From contig NW_014577671.1 in assembly GCF_000485595.1 (NCBI RefSeq), forward strand, positions 9,120 to 34,629: 25,510 nucleotides of DNA, written 5' to 3'. Shown here piece by piece: positions 1 through 10,519 of the stretch (positions within the stretch are counted from its first letter, which is position 1; every line of letters begins with the position of its first letter). Made by a program: the position numbers and the translations under genes. The notes beneath the pieces are model-generated. The model worked only from the letters and a program-made list of their open reading frames with translations. It was not told the DNA's origin and ran no database searches. Source of the DNA: Priapulus caudatus. Taxonomy: Eukaryota > Priapulida > Priapulimorpha > Priapulimorphida > Priapulidae.

Positions 1-310
1 GTGCAATCCACTTTAGGCACCTATATCACGAAGTATGCACAAGATTCTGTGTATCACCCCTGTGCACAGACTTATCCTTATCCAAGGATTGATGCACCAA
101 ATGTTTAAACTGCCCACATAGCCATGCTAAAAAGCGCCACCTATCGGACAAAAATACTCACTATATACACTAAAAATTATGTTGTCTATTTTATTTTTAT
201 TATATGATTTATTATTAAGTACCAATACACTATGTTTATTAAGTACCACGATTAATTACTAATTACACTGTTAATTACTAATTACACTTAATTAAGTACA
301 ATTAAATTAT
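1..310. other. AT-rich left flank with a degenerate satellite copy
   Basis: No gene is visible. Positions 20-90 contain diverged pieces of the TATCACGAGGTGATGCACAGAATAGTG unit that is abundant further right (for example TATCACGAAGTATGCACA), so this is probably a decayed edge of the satellite. Positions 180-300 are very AT-rich, with short repeats of TTAAGTACCA and AATTACTAATTACACT. Confidence 0.5.
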
Positions 311-959
311 ACTATTAATTACGAGCAGAGGAGAGGAACCATGATGTTAGAGAGAGAGAGGAAGCCGTGTGGTTAGAGGGGGAGAGAAGCCGTATGGATT
401 ATGGGAGAGAGAAGCCGTGATGGTTTTAGAGAGAGAGGCAAGCCGTTGGGATGGTTAGAGAGAGAGAGGAAGACCCTGAGGGTAAGAGGGAGAGGAAGCC
501 CAATGGAGGGTTAGAGAAGAGAGAAGCCAGATTGTTAGAGGGAGAGAGGAAGCCGCCGATGGTCTTTAGAGAGAACAGGAACCATGAGGGTTAGAGGGAG
601 AGAGGAAAGACCAACTGAGGTTAGAGAGAAAGAGGAAGCTGTGATGCTAGAGGGGAAGAACCGTGATGTTAAGTGAGAGAGGAAGCTGTAATGGTTTAGG
701 AGTGAAGAGAGGAAGGGGGGGAAGCGCGCGACATGCCTGAGAGAGGAAGAAGGGAGAAGCCGTGATGTAGAAGAGAGAGAGAACCATGATGGTTGACGCG
801 AGAGGGAACCACGAGGGTTAGAGGGGAAAGGAAGCCGTTGAGTGTTTAAGGGGAGAGGGAAGGCCTTGATTGCTTAGCAGGGAAAAGAGGAACATTGAGG
901 GTATTAGAGAGGAGAGGAAGGGGGAGCCGTTTTGATGGCCTGGAGGGAGAGAGAAAGGG

Positions 960-1408
960 ACCGTTATATACACTATTCTTCTGCATCCCACCCTCGGTGA
1001 TACTTGCAAGGTATAAGGGCCCGTTAAACTGAACTTGTGTTTTAAGGAGACCGAATCGTGCATCATCTCGTGATGTACATATTCTGGGCATCACCTCGTG
1101 ATACATGTCAGCGTATACGGTCGCGTAAACTGAACTTTGTTTTAAATAGGCCCAATCTGTGCCGATCATCTCTGATGTACACTATTCTGTGCATACATCT
1201 CGTATGTACACTATTCTCGCTGCTCATCTCGTGATGTACACTATTCTAGTGGCATCACTCGTGATGTACACTATTCTGTGCATCACCTCGTGATACTTGT
1301 CAGTTTATACGGTGCGTAAAACTGAACGCTTGTGTTTTTAAGAGGCCAATCTGTTGCATCATCTCGTGATGTACACTATTCTGGCATCACCTCGTGATAC
1401 CTTGTCAG
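960..1408 (-). repeat. Hairpin-unit block 1 within satellite
   Basis: Block of the 29-bp unit, read on the - strand as TACATCACGAGGTGATGCAC followed by AGAATAGTG. It alternates with a longer spacer containing TTTTAAAAACACAAGTTCAG and the motif TGCCTGACAAGTATCAC. The core CATCAC-GAG-GTGATG is an inverted repeat with a 3-nt loop. Confidence 0.85.
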
Positions 1409-2099
1409 GGGGAGAGGAAGCCTGCATGGTTTAGAGGCGAGAGAGGAAGCCGTGATGGTTAGAGAGAGAGGAAGCCATGAGGCCCGTTAAGAGGGAGCAG
1501 AGGAAAGCCCCAATGATGGTTAGATGTCGAGAGAGGAAGCCGTGATGGTTAGGAGGGAGAGAGAGGGAAAGCCTATGAGGGTTAGAGAGAGAGCAGGAAG
1601 CATGACGGGTTAGAGGGAGAGAGGAAAGCCGTTGATGGTTAGAGGGAAGAGGAAGCGTCGATGGTTAGAAGGTGAGGAGCGAAGAAGCCTGCAGTTAAGG
1701 CGAGAGAGGAAGCCATGATGGTTAGAGGGAGAGAGAACCCGTGGGTCGTTAGAGGGAAGAGAGAAAGCCATCAGGGTTAGAGAGAGAGAGAGGAAGCCTT
1801 GATGGTTAAGAGGAAAAGAGGAAGCCGTTAATGGTTAGAGGCGAGACGAGGAAAGCCATGGATGCGTTAGGAGGGAGAGAGGAAGCCGGGGGCGTCTAGA
1901 GGGGGAGAGCAAGAAGCCATGAGGTTAGAGGGAGAGGAGGCAAAGCCATGAGGGTTAAGAGAGAGAGAAGAAGCCGTGCGATCCGTTAGATGAAGAGAGA
2001 AGCCATGATGGTTAGAGGGCAAGAGAAGCCGTGATGGTTAAGGAGGGAGAGAGGAAGGCGGGAGCCGTACATGGCCTGGAGGGAGCAGCGAGGAAGCAG

Positions 2100-2425
2100 G
2101 AGCCGTGATATACACTATTCTGTGCAGTCACCTCGTGATACTTTTCAGCATAACGTGCACGTATAACTGAACTTTGTCGTTTTAAAAAGGCACAATCTGT
2201 GCATCATCTCGGATGCTACACTATTCTGGTGCATCACTCGCTGATGTTACACTATTCTGTGCAGTCAACCTCCTGAGACTGTCAGGTATTACGCGTGCGT
2301 AAACTGAACGTTTTTGTGTTTTTAAAAGGCATCTCTGCATCATCTTCGTGATGACACTAATTCTGTGCATAATCTTCGGTAAAATGTACACCTATTCTGC
2401 TGCATCACCTCGTGATAACCTTGTC
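2100..2425 (-). repeat. Hairpin-unit block 2 within satellite
   Basis: Second block of the palindromic 29-bp unit in the same orientation as block 1, with the same spacer (TTTTTAAAAGGC, AACTGAAC). It is entered through the same variant edge as block 1, a GGAGCCGT ... GGCCTGGAGGGAG stretch at about 2060-2100. Confidence 0.85.
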
Positions 2426-3544
2426 AGGGAGCGAGGAAGCCGTGATGGTTAGAGGGGAGAAGAGGAAGCCGTGATGGTTAGGGGAGAGAGAGGAAGCTGT
2501 GATGGTTAGAGAGAGAGAGGCAAGCCATGAGGGGATTAGAGGGAGAAGGAAGCCATGAGTGGTTAGAGAGGAGAGAGGAAGCCATGAGGGTTAGAGGCGA
2601 GAGAGGAAGCCGCCTGATGGCCTAGAGGGCAGAAGGAAGCGTGATGGTTTAGAGGGAGAGAGGAAGCCATGCAGGGTTTATAGGCCGAGAGATGAAGCCG
2701 TGATGCGGTAGCAGAAGAGAGCGAAGCCATGAGGGATTAGCAAGCGCAGAGAGGATGCCATGACGGTTAGGGAGACGAGAGAGAAGCTGTAATGTTAGAG
2801 GGACGAAGAGGAATGGCGGAAGGCCGCGACAGGCCGTAGAGAGGAAAGGCCAGAAGCCGTATGTTAGAGCGGAGAGAGCGAAGCCGTGATGGTTATACGG
2901 CGAGAGAGCCGAAGCCGTGATGCGTTAGAGGGAGAGAGAGGAAGCCATGAGGGTTAGAGGGAAAGAGCGAACCGTTATTGGTTAGAGGACGAGCGTGAGG
3001 AAGCCGTGCATGGTTATAGAACGCAGGCAGGGAACCGTGCATCGTTAGAGGGAAGAAGCAGGAAGCCCGCGATGGTTAGAGGATGAGAGGAAGGCCAGCA
3101 GGTTAGAGAGCAGAGGAGAGAGGAAGCAGGAGGGTTAGAGGAGAGGAGGAAGCCGCTGATGCGTTAGAGGGAGAAGAAGGAAAGCCATTGATGGTTAGAG
3201 GAGAGAGAAGGGGAAGCCGCGACATGCCTGAGAGAGGAAAGGGGCGAAGCCGCGACATGCCTGAGAGAGGACGAAGGCGAGAAGCCGTTGATGGTAGAAG
3301 AGAGGATGAGGCAAGCCATACACGCGCCTCCCCCTTCCTCTCTCCATCTAACCACCACGCTTCCTCTCTCCCTCTAACCCGCATGGCTTGCCTCTCGTCC
3401 CTCTTAACCATCACGCGCTTCCTCTCTCCCTCTAGACCCTCATGGCTTCCTCTCTCTCTCTCTAACCCTCATGGCTCCTCTCCTCCTCTAAAACTATCAC
3501 GCGCTTTCTCTCTCCCTTTAACCAGCACGCGCTTTCCTCTCTCC

Positions 3545-4445
3545 TGACAGCGTATCACGCCAGGGTGATGCCACAGAATAGTGTAATCACGAGATGATGC
3601 ACAGATTGCCTCTTTAACAAACACAAGTTCCCAGGTTTACGCCACCGCTATACCTGACAGAAGTATCACGAGGTGATGCACAGAATAGTGTACATTCGAC
3701 CGGCAGATGCATGCACAGTAATAGTGGCGTACATCCACGGAGATGGATGCACAAGATTTGGCCTCTTAAGAAACACCAAGTTCAGTTTACGCACCGTTAT
3801 ACCTGACAAGCTATTCACCGAGATGATGCACAGAATAGTGTAACATCACGAGGATGATGCAGGCAGATTCGGCCTTTTAAAAACACTAAGTTCAGTTTAC
3901 GCACCGTATGCCTGACAAAGTATCATTGAGGTGATGCCACAGAGAATAGTGTACATCACGAGGTTGATGCACAGAATAGCGTGTACATCACGAGGATGAT
4001 GCACAGATTGCGCCTTTTAAAAAACACAAGTTCAGTTTACGCCACCTTATGCCTAACAAGTATCACGAGGTGATGCACAGAATAGATGTATATCACGAGA
4101 TGCATGCACAGATTGGCCTCTTAAAAACACAGTTTCAGCTTTACGCCAAACCGTATACCTGACAAGTATCAGCCGAGATGATGCACAGCAATAGTCGTAC
4201 ATCACGAGATGATCAGAGATTGGCCTTTTAAAAACACAAGTTCAGTTTGACGCCCACCGTATGCCTGAGCAAGCTATCATGAGGTGCATGCCACAGAAAT
4301 AGTGTGACAATCACGAGGTGATGCATCAGAATAGTTGTACATCACGAGATGAGGGCACAGACTTGGCCTTTTAAAAACACAAGTTCATTTACCACCTTAA
4401 TGCCTGACAAGTGATCACGATCGTGATGCCACAGAATAGTGTATT
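3545..4445 (+). repeat. Hairpin-unit block 3 (longest)
   Basis: About 900 bp of a composite unit of roughly 160 bp: CCTGACAAGTATCACGAGGT, then one or two copies of GATGCACAGAATAGTGTACATCAC, then ATTGGCCTTTTAAAAACACA and AGTTCAGTTTACGCACC. About five or six composite units follow each other. The orientation is opposite to blocks 1 and 2. Confidence 0.85.
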
Positions 4446-5041
4446 CACGCGCTCCCCTTCCTCTCTCCTCTCAGCCATCACGGATCCCCTTTCTCTCTCC
4501 CTCTAACCATCCACGGCTTCCTTTCTCCCTATAACCATCACGGCTTCTCTCTTTCATCTAACCATCACGGCTTCTTCTCTCTCTCTAACCCTTCATGGCT
4601 TAAACCTCTCTCCCTCTAACCCTCATGGCCTTCTTCTACTCCCCCTCTAACCACCCACGGCTTCCTCTCTCCCTACTAACCATCATGGCTTCCCTCTCCT
4701 CTAACCATTAACGGCTTTACCTCTTTTTCTCTAACCATCACGGCTTCCTCTGCTCTCTCTCTAAACCCTCATGCTTTCTCTCTTCTTCCCTCTAACCAAC
4801 ACGGGTTCCTCTGCTCCTCTAACCATCATGTGCTTCCTCTCTCCCCTACCCTCGTGCGCCTTCTTCGCCTCTCCTCTAACCATCACGCTACCTCTCTCCC
4901 TCCTAGACCAATCACGGCTCTCCTCTCTACCTCAACCCTGATGGGCTTGCCTCTCTCTTCTAACCCTCATTGGCTTCCTCTCATCATCCCTCTAACCATC
5001 ACGGCTTCCTCTCTCCTCTAACCATCACGGCTTCCTCTCTC

Positions 5042-5365
5042 CTGACAAGCGTATCACGAGGTGATGCACAGAATAGTGCTACATCACGAGATGGATGCCA
5101 CAGTAATAGTGTACATTCACGGAAGATGATGCAGACGCATTGGCCTTTTAAAAACACTAAGGGTTCAGTTTACGCACCGTATTACCTGACAAGTATCACG
5201 AGGTGATGCACAGAATAGTGTACATCACGAGGTGATGACAGAATCGTGTACATCACGATGATGCCACAGATATTGGCCTTTTTTAAAAACACAAGTTCAA
5301 GTTGTACGCACCTTAGCCTGACAAGTATTCACGAGGTGGATGCACAGAATAGTGCTAATATCACG
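5042..5365 (+). repeat. Hairpin-unit block 4
   Basis: About two composite units of the same kind as block 3, flanked on both sides by pyrimidine-rich 27-bp arrays. It begins with CTGACAAGCGTATCACGAGG directly after a CTCTCTC unit. Confidence 0.85.
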
Positions 5366-5882
5366 GCTCCCCTTCCTCTCTCCTTCCAGCCCATCACGGC
5401 CTCCCCCTTCCTCCTCTCCCTCATAACCATCACGGCTTCCTCTCTCCCTCTAACCCTCGTGGCTCCTCATCTCCTCTAACCCATCACGGCTTCCTCTCTC
5501 CCTTCTACCCTCATGGTTCCTCTCTCTCTCTAAACCTCATGCGCTTTCTCTCTTCTCCCCTCTAACCAACAACGGCTTGCCTCTCTACCTCTATAAACCA
5601 TCAGGGTTCTTCTCATCCTCTAACCATCACCGCTTCCTCTCTCTCTATACTAGCACGGCTTCCTCTCTCCCTCTAACATCACAGCTTCCTTCTTCCTCTA
5701 ACCATCATGGCTTCCTCACTCCCTCTAACCCATCATGCTTCCTCCCCCTCTAACCATCATGGCCTTCCTCATCTCCCTCTAATCATACGCTTCCTCTCTC
5801 CCTCAAATCATTACGGCTTCCTCTCTCCATCTAACCATCATGGCTTCCTCTCTCCCTCTAACATCAAAGGCTTCCTCTCTCC

Positions 5883-6170
5883 TGACAAGGATCACGAGTG
5901 ATGCACAGAATGGTGTAACATCACGAGATGATGGCAGAGCATTGGCCTATTTAAAAACACAAGTTCAGTCTTACGCACTTATGCCTGACAAGTATCACCG
6001 AGCGGCGAGCACTGTGATGCCACAGAATAGTGTACATCACGAGGTGATGCCACAGAATAGTGTAATCACGAGATGATGCATCAGATTGGCCTTTTTAAAA
6101 ACACGAAGTTCAGTTTACGCACCTTATGCCTGACAGTGATCACGAGCCGGTGCATGCACAGAATAGTGTA
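5883..6170 (+). repeat. Hairpin-unit block 5
   Basis: About two composite units beginning CCTGACAAGGATCACGAG and ending in AGAATAGTGTATTATCACGG, where the pyrimidine-rich array resumes. Confidence 0.85.
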
Positions 6171-6723
6171 TTATCACGGCTCCCCTTCTTCTCTCCTTCC
6201 AGCCATCACGGCCCCTCTCTCTCCCTCTAACCATCACGGCCTTCTCTCTTTCCTCTAAGCCCTCATGGCTTCCTCTCTCCCTCTAACCAATCACGGGCTT
6301 CCTCTCTCCCTCTAATCCTCATGGCTTCCTCTCTCTCTCTCTTAACAACTATGCGTCCTCCTCTCCCTCCTAACATCACGCCATTCCTCTCTCCTCTAAC
6401 CCTCATGGTTTCCCTCTCTCTCTCTAACCCTCATGGCTTTCTCTCTCTCCCTCTAACCAAGCACGCGCTTGCCTCTCTACCTCTAACCATTCATGGCTTC
6501 TTCTCTCCCTCTAACCAATCACGGCCTTCTCTCTCTCTATAACATCACGGGCTTCCTCTCTCCTCTAACGATAACAGCAAACCTCATCTCTCCCTCTAAC
6601 CATCACGGCTTACCTCTCTCCATCTAACCATCATGGCTTCCTCCTCCCTCTAACCATCCAATGGCTTTCCTCTCTCCCTCTAATCATTATACCGCTTCTC
6701 TCTCCCTTCTATCTTCGTTTTGT

Positions 6724-7116
6724 TATAGAACATTTGTGGGGATTATTTGTCAAACCTTTGATATAATGACCAAAAATATGTTAACTTTAGTGAAAAAGTG
6801 GCAGAAATCGCTTTGACTTCAAAATTTCACATTGCACGTTTCTGTCAATAATTCACAAATGAAAACTCCCAGAGTAACATATGGCCCATCAAAACCTTCA
6901 CAAGGATCCACTGCATTGGAATATATCATTACTTTGTAATATGGTGGTTGTTTGTGGCACATATCTTGGCAAAGTTCAACCATACCCCCTAATTTTGATA
7001 TTTGGGAACAAAACTTAGATTTTGAACATTTTAGGTTTTAGGTTTAATTTTTGGTATTAGCTAGTATCCCATGGTAGGTATGTAACATCAGGTACATTAT
7101 ATTTCACAATACATGC
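6724..7116 (+). repeat. Left terminal inverted repeat of the transposon
   Basis: This pairs with the reverse complement of 10067-10450. Similarity begins at TATAGAACATTTGTGGGG and stops after TTTCACAATACATGC. It contains several extra single bases relative to the right copy. Confidence 0.9.
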
Positions 7117-7179
7117 AAAATTGCTCCACACTATAGGTTTATCATAATTATGTTATCATTAAATGATCTCCCGATTAAA

Positions 7180-7272
7180 TACGCCTTGTTATATTATACA
7201 TTGTTATTACCCAGTCAATTTTTAACACGCCTTGTTATATTATACATTGTTATTACCAGTTAATTTTTAACA
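7180..7272 (+). repeat. Tandem duplication of about 46 bp inside the transposon
   Basis: The sequence ACGCCTTGTTATATTATACA TTGTTATTACC(C)AGT followed by TTTTTAAC occurs twice in a row, just inside the left terminal repeat and outside the coding part. Confidence 0.9.
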
Positions 7273-7389
7273 CAATTGACACAGATTACAGGCATTGAAA
7301 TTAAACACATACTAACTAATGCTTACGTCTGAAAAAACATCACGAAAGTGTCCTTTTAGATGCGCAGCATATTTTGCTCAGAATCCATA

Positions 7390-9966
7390 TTATTGCTCCT
7401 CGTCAGCTGAATCATCTTCGTCGAGGCTGTCGTTGTCTGACCCGTCAGACAATGGCTGATTGTCGCAGACAGCAAGTTTACACATGTCTGTACATTTCAG
7501 TCCACTGGCAATGCATGCACAATTTGGTAGCTTGCAGCTCCTGGAACAATTACAGGCCAACAAATCCAGAAGAGCCTGAGGTGCTGGCTGTCCACTCATC
7601 CAGTCCACAGCCAGAGTTGTTTCATCCTGATCATCCCATTTCCATCCCTTTCCAACTGGGCTGGGGGTCATTGGGTGCCTTTGAAGGCTTCGTTTCCAAA
7701 TCGCTGCCTGGTAATTGCCTGTATGGGTTATCGGAAGCAGTCATTGCATGGAGGCAATTGGTGGCTCTCAATCTCCCCCTTCTTCGCACAGAATAGATGG
7801 TATCGAAGGCTATTAAGTTCCTTTGTACCAGACCTGGATGCATATAGGAGGCATGTGATATTCTCCAGCTTATCCATAAGCTCATCGGCCACATTCCATT
7901 CTTGTCCCAACTCGGCGAACGTTTCTTGGACCTCTTTGCTAGACCTAAGCATTTTAAGCGCTCCTAGTTTGCCTTTGCCTGCAAATGTGCTGACAGTGTT
8001 GCAACCTGTGTAAGCATGCATCCCTATAAGTCCATGACAAACATCTGCGCCCACTGAAGCTGCAATTTTGGTAATGTCAATGATTCGTTTCCGTTCTTTG
8101 GTGCCACATTTCTGGAACAACGTTGATTGAATTTGAGTATGAAATGCCAACGCCATGATAAATACGTGGGTGTCATCGGAGCTGATTACAACTGCTGGAT
8201 ATCCAGTCTGTGCAGCATGAGCAGCGTGAAGTAAGAGTCGACCATCTGCTTCCTCGTGTGTACTTTGAAGCTCAACCACCTCCTGGTGTCCTTCCGTGGT
8301 GATTTTGTGTCTTCAGTTGTTACAAATAAGACCTTTGCATTCAGATTCTTTTGTAATCTGGTTTCCTCCATTCGCTCACCAGAAATGAAATGAGGCTAGA
8401 CTTATTCCCAACATGGGCCAAGAAGCTTCTCCATTGCCTTACAATTTGCGATGCTGTGATGTTCTGAAGCTTCAGGCCAAGTTCCTCTCCTCTGGCGAGC
8501 CTTTCACAGTTCTTGATGGATGTATCTTTGTAGGTGTCGAAGACGATGTCGATCCTGTCACTAGTGCTGCCATCATTCAGTGCCATGGACAAAACAAACT
8601 GGGCAATTTCCTCAAAGTTGACTTGATCCCCTTTCACCTTCTGGATTATGCTCATTCCATCTATTATGGTTGCAGAATGATCAGGAAGTTTGTCAGCTGG
8701 GGCATTCTTTTGTAGATAACTAGCAAGAGCAGCCTGTGTTTTTACAGTGAAGACCTTCTGGGGTTGCCAGTGCCCATGGTAATAGACCAAGAGGATGGGA
8801 TAGTACATCAGCCATTTGCAGATTTCGTCCCTGTCATCACAATGATGCGACCAAACAATGCTCTGTCACCTTGAAGAATCACCGGACACGGATCTGCCAC
8901 TCATCTGGAGTTTTTTCTTCTTGCATAAATTGCTGATGGTCTTCAGTTTGTTCATTTTCATTGGAACATGAAAGCGTTTGGTTGGTGGGTCCGTCTCGAG
9001 TCTCTCAGCTTTGAAGTCGGTGTAGCATTGAACTCCAATGTCTCTGGCATTCTTCAAATCCGAGCAGATATCTTTGGGGGCTTTTTTTGCTGTCGAGATA
9101 CTGATAAGTTCGTGGGCTTCTTCAAATGGATTTACCCAGCTCTTCACCAGATGTACGATTGTCGAAACAGCATCCTCATCTTTCCTCACACGCGTCTTGT
9201 GCAGGTCAGCATGTGGAACATTTGATCCATCTTCATGTACCATTTCCCTCATCTGACCAAGAAAGGCCCTCCTGTGTTCTGCAGTAATGTAATAGCACTT
9301 GACTGCTCCTGATTTCAGACTAAACCTTGTTGTGCCTCCTGGAGTCTGTGTGTCCTTGTTCACAGTGACTTCAGTCGTTTGGTTAACGGGAATGCGTCCA
9401 AATGTATTGTGACAGGATAGTTGAACAGAGAACAAACCACTCAAGAAAGCCTGGTACACAGCTGGATGATTGGCTGCCAGATTGGTCATCTCAGCATAAT
9501 ACGCTGGTAGGTATCGTGCATAGTTAAATCTGTCGTATGCAAAACACCAGGGGATCATGTTGTGGATAGCAAAGAGATGCAAGACCCAATTTCCTTCTTG
9601 AGCAGCACGCAGCAGGGCAAGCAAGACGTTTTCAACTATGTCCACATAAGACATCCAAAAGGCTGAGAGTTCTCCGTTTTCATGGCGAAGATAGTCTAAG
9701 AATTCGTTCCAGGTGGTGACTAACTCCGTGTATTTGGGGTTTGCCAGAAGACTGTCAAATTTCTGTTGTCACAAATGTTCGACCAAATCACTCACTTCTT
9801 CTGACACAGACGTTATGTTGTGCTTTTCTTCTGGTTTGTTTTTCTCAACCCATGGAATGAATGCCTTCCATGCTAGTCTCATGAATGCTTCATACACAAA
9901 CTTGTGCACATACACTGCTCGGTTGTACATCTTCCCAGAAAACACACTGGCAAGTGAGCCATTCTT
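7390..9966 (-). pseudogene. Broken transposon protein: conserved N-terminal block, FEN/PIN-like nuclease region, C-terminal Cys8 CXC domain
   Basis: Reading leftward, the open frame starts without a Met near 9966 (5' truncated) and has an in-frame TGA at 9771-9769. It continues through a block containing CFAYDRFNYARYLPAYY, FGRIPVNQTTEVTVNKDTQT and GGTTRFSLKSGAV (to about 8880). It then changes frame several times (about 8880, 8830, 8760, 8350, 8290 and 7725), yet remains recognisable: GDRALFGRIIVM, VLSHPLGLLPWALATPEGL, RIDIVFDTYKDTSIKNCER, HEEADGRLLLHAAHAA, VVISSDDTHVFIMALAF, AYTGCNTVSTFAGKGK, NYQAAIWKRSL and PSPVGKGWKW. The C-terminus has exactly eight cysteines in a Tesmin/TSO1-like CXC spacing (7465-7554), then an acidic tail and a stop at 7390. 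From memory, this multi-copy family is widespread in invertebrates and usually has DTD and TGCD where this copy has DTH and TGCN. It is not functional as written, because of the frameshifts, the stop and the truncation. Confidence 0.8.
7465..7554 (-). other. Eight-cysteine CXC-type zinc-binding domain within the pseudogene
   Basis: Cysteines fall in the pattern C-x-C-x3-C-x4-C-x-C-x6-C-x3-C-x4-C, with the segment CKLPNCACIASGLKCTDMC. This is close to the CXC (CRC) domain known from Tesmin/TSO1 proteins, which binds zinc and DNA. Here it lies at the C-terminus, after the nuclease-like region. Confidence 0.75.
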
Positions 9967-10066
9967 GTGAAATATTGACAGAAACGTGCAATGTGAATTT
10001 TGAAGTCAAAGCGATTTCGGCCACTTTTTCACTAAATTTAACATATTTTTAGTCATTATATCAAAA
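9967..10066 (-). repeat. Partial second copy of the terminal repeat, nested inside the right end
   Basis: Positions 9977-10066 match 10329-10418 almost exactly (GACAGAAACGTGCAATGTGA through TTATATCAAAA), 352 bp apart and in the same orientation. The copy abuts the truncated 5' end of the pseudogene on one side and the inner end of the right terminal repeat on the other. Confidence 0.9.
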
Positions 10067-10450
10067 GCATGTATTGTGAAATATAATGTACCTGATATTA
10101 CATACCTACCATGGGATACTAGCTAATACCAAAAAATTAAACCTAAAACCTAAAATTTTCAAAATCTATGTTTTGTTCGCAACTATCAAAATTAGGGGGT
10201 ATGGTTGAACTTTGCCAAGATATGTGCCACAAACAACCACCATATTACAAAGTTATATTCCAATGCAGTTGGTCCTTGTGAAGTTTTTGATGGTAATATG
10301 TTACTCTGAGTTTTCATTTGTGAATTATGACAGAAACGTGCAATGTGAATTTTGAAGTCAAAGCGATTTCGGCCACTTTTTCACTAAATTTAACATATTT
10401 TTAGTCATTATATCAAAACTTTGACAAATAACCCCCACAAATGTTCTATA
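10067..10450 (-). repeat. Right terminal inverted repeat of the transposon
   Basis: Its reverse complement matches 6724-7116. It starts inside at GCATGTATTGTGAAATATAA and ends at CACAAATGTTCTATA. The outer 10 bases mirror the left end exactly. Confidence 0.9.
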
Positions 10451-10519
10451 TTTATATTACTATATTAGTTGGCATCCAGTATGACAATGATTGGCACTCT
10501 GTGGTCCTTAAAAAAATTT

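Larger units (their letters stand above)
311..3318 (+). repeat. Two-component satellite, left arm (purine-rich orientation)
   Basis: Most of this stretch is a tandem array of a purine-rich unit of about 27 bp, close to GGTTAGAGGGAGAGAGGAAG followed by CCGTGAT or CCATGAG. It is interrupted at about 960-1408 and 2100-2425 by blocks of a different unit of about 29 bp. Purine blocks are therefore about 311-960, 1408-2100 and 2425-3318. Nearly every unit carries one- or two-base insertions or deletions. Variant units near the block edges (GACATGCCTGAGAG, GCCTGGAGGGAG) recur at 735, 3225 and 3255, and at 940 and 2070, which suggests a higher-order repeat. Short reading frames here are incidental to the repeat. 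Confidence 0.9.
3319..6715 (-). repeat. Two-component satellite, right arm (inverted orientation)
   Basis: This is the same satellite in the opposite orientation. The 27-bp unit now reads as pyrimidine-rich AACCATCACGGCTTCCTCTC followed by TCCCTCT. Pyrimidine blocks lie at about 3319-3545, 4445-5042, 5365-5883 and 6170-6715. Hairpin-unit blocks lie at about 3545-4445, 5042-5365 and 5883-6170. Edge variants such as CGGCTCCCCTTCCTCTCTCC at 4447, 5362 and 6178 mirror those of the left arm. Block lengths are not a mirror image of the left arm. Confidence 0.9.
6724..10450 (-). mobile_element. Academ-like DNA transposon with long terminal inverted repeats (degenerate)
   Basis: The ends are inverted copies of each other over about 390 bp. 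Both begin TATAGAACATTTGTGGG reading inward, and they agree over most positions, with scattered indels mainly in the left copy. Between them lies one leftward pseudogene with a nuclease-like region and a CXC domain. The flanks read TATA on both sides, so either TATA is the outermost part of the inverted repeat, or it is a 4-bp target duplication and the element starts at GAAC. From memory, Academ transposons encode a large protein with an XPG/FEN-like nuclease and a Cys8 zinc finger and make 3-4 bp target duplications, which fits. The superfamily name is my inference; that this is a mobile element with intact ends is read directly from the sequence. It sits immediately at the edge of the satellite. 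Confidence 0.8.

Noticed and set aside
3103-3547. Open frames of 100-120 codons around the satellite junction
   Set aside because: They are repeats of the 27-bp unit read in frame; composition and periodicity are those of the satellite, and both strands are open.
311-6715. Possible CRISPR-like array of regular 27-29 bp repeats
   Set aside because: Units are contiguous with no unique spacers, and the surrounding genes are eukaryotic and spliced.
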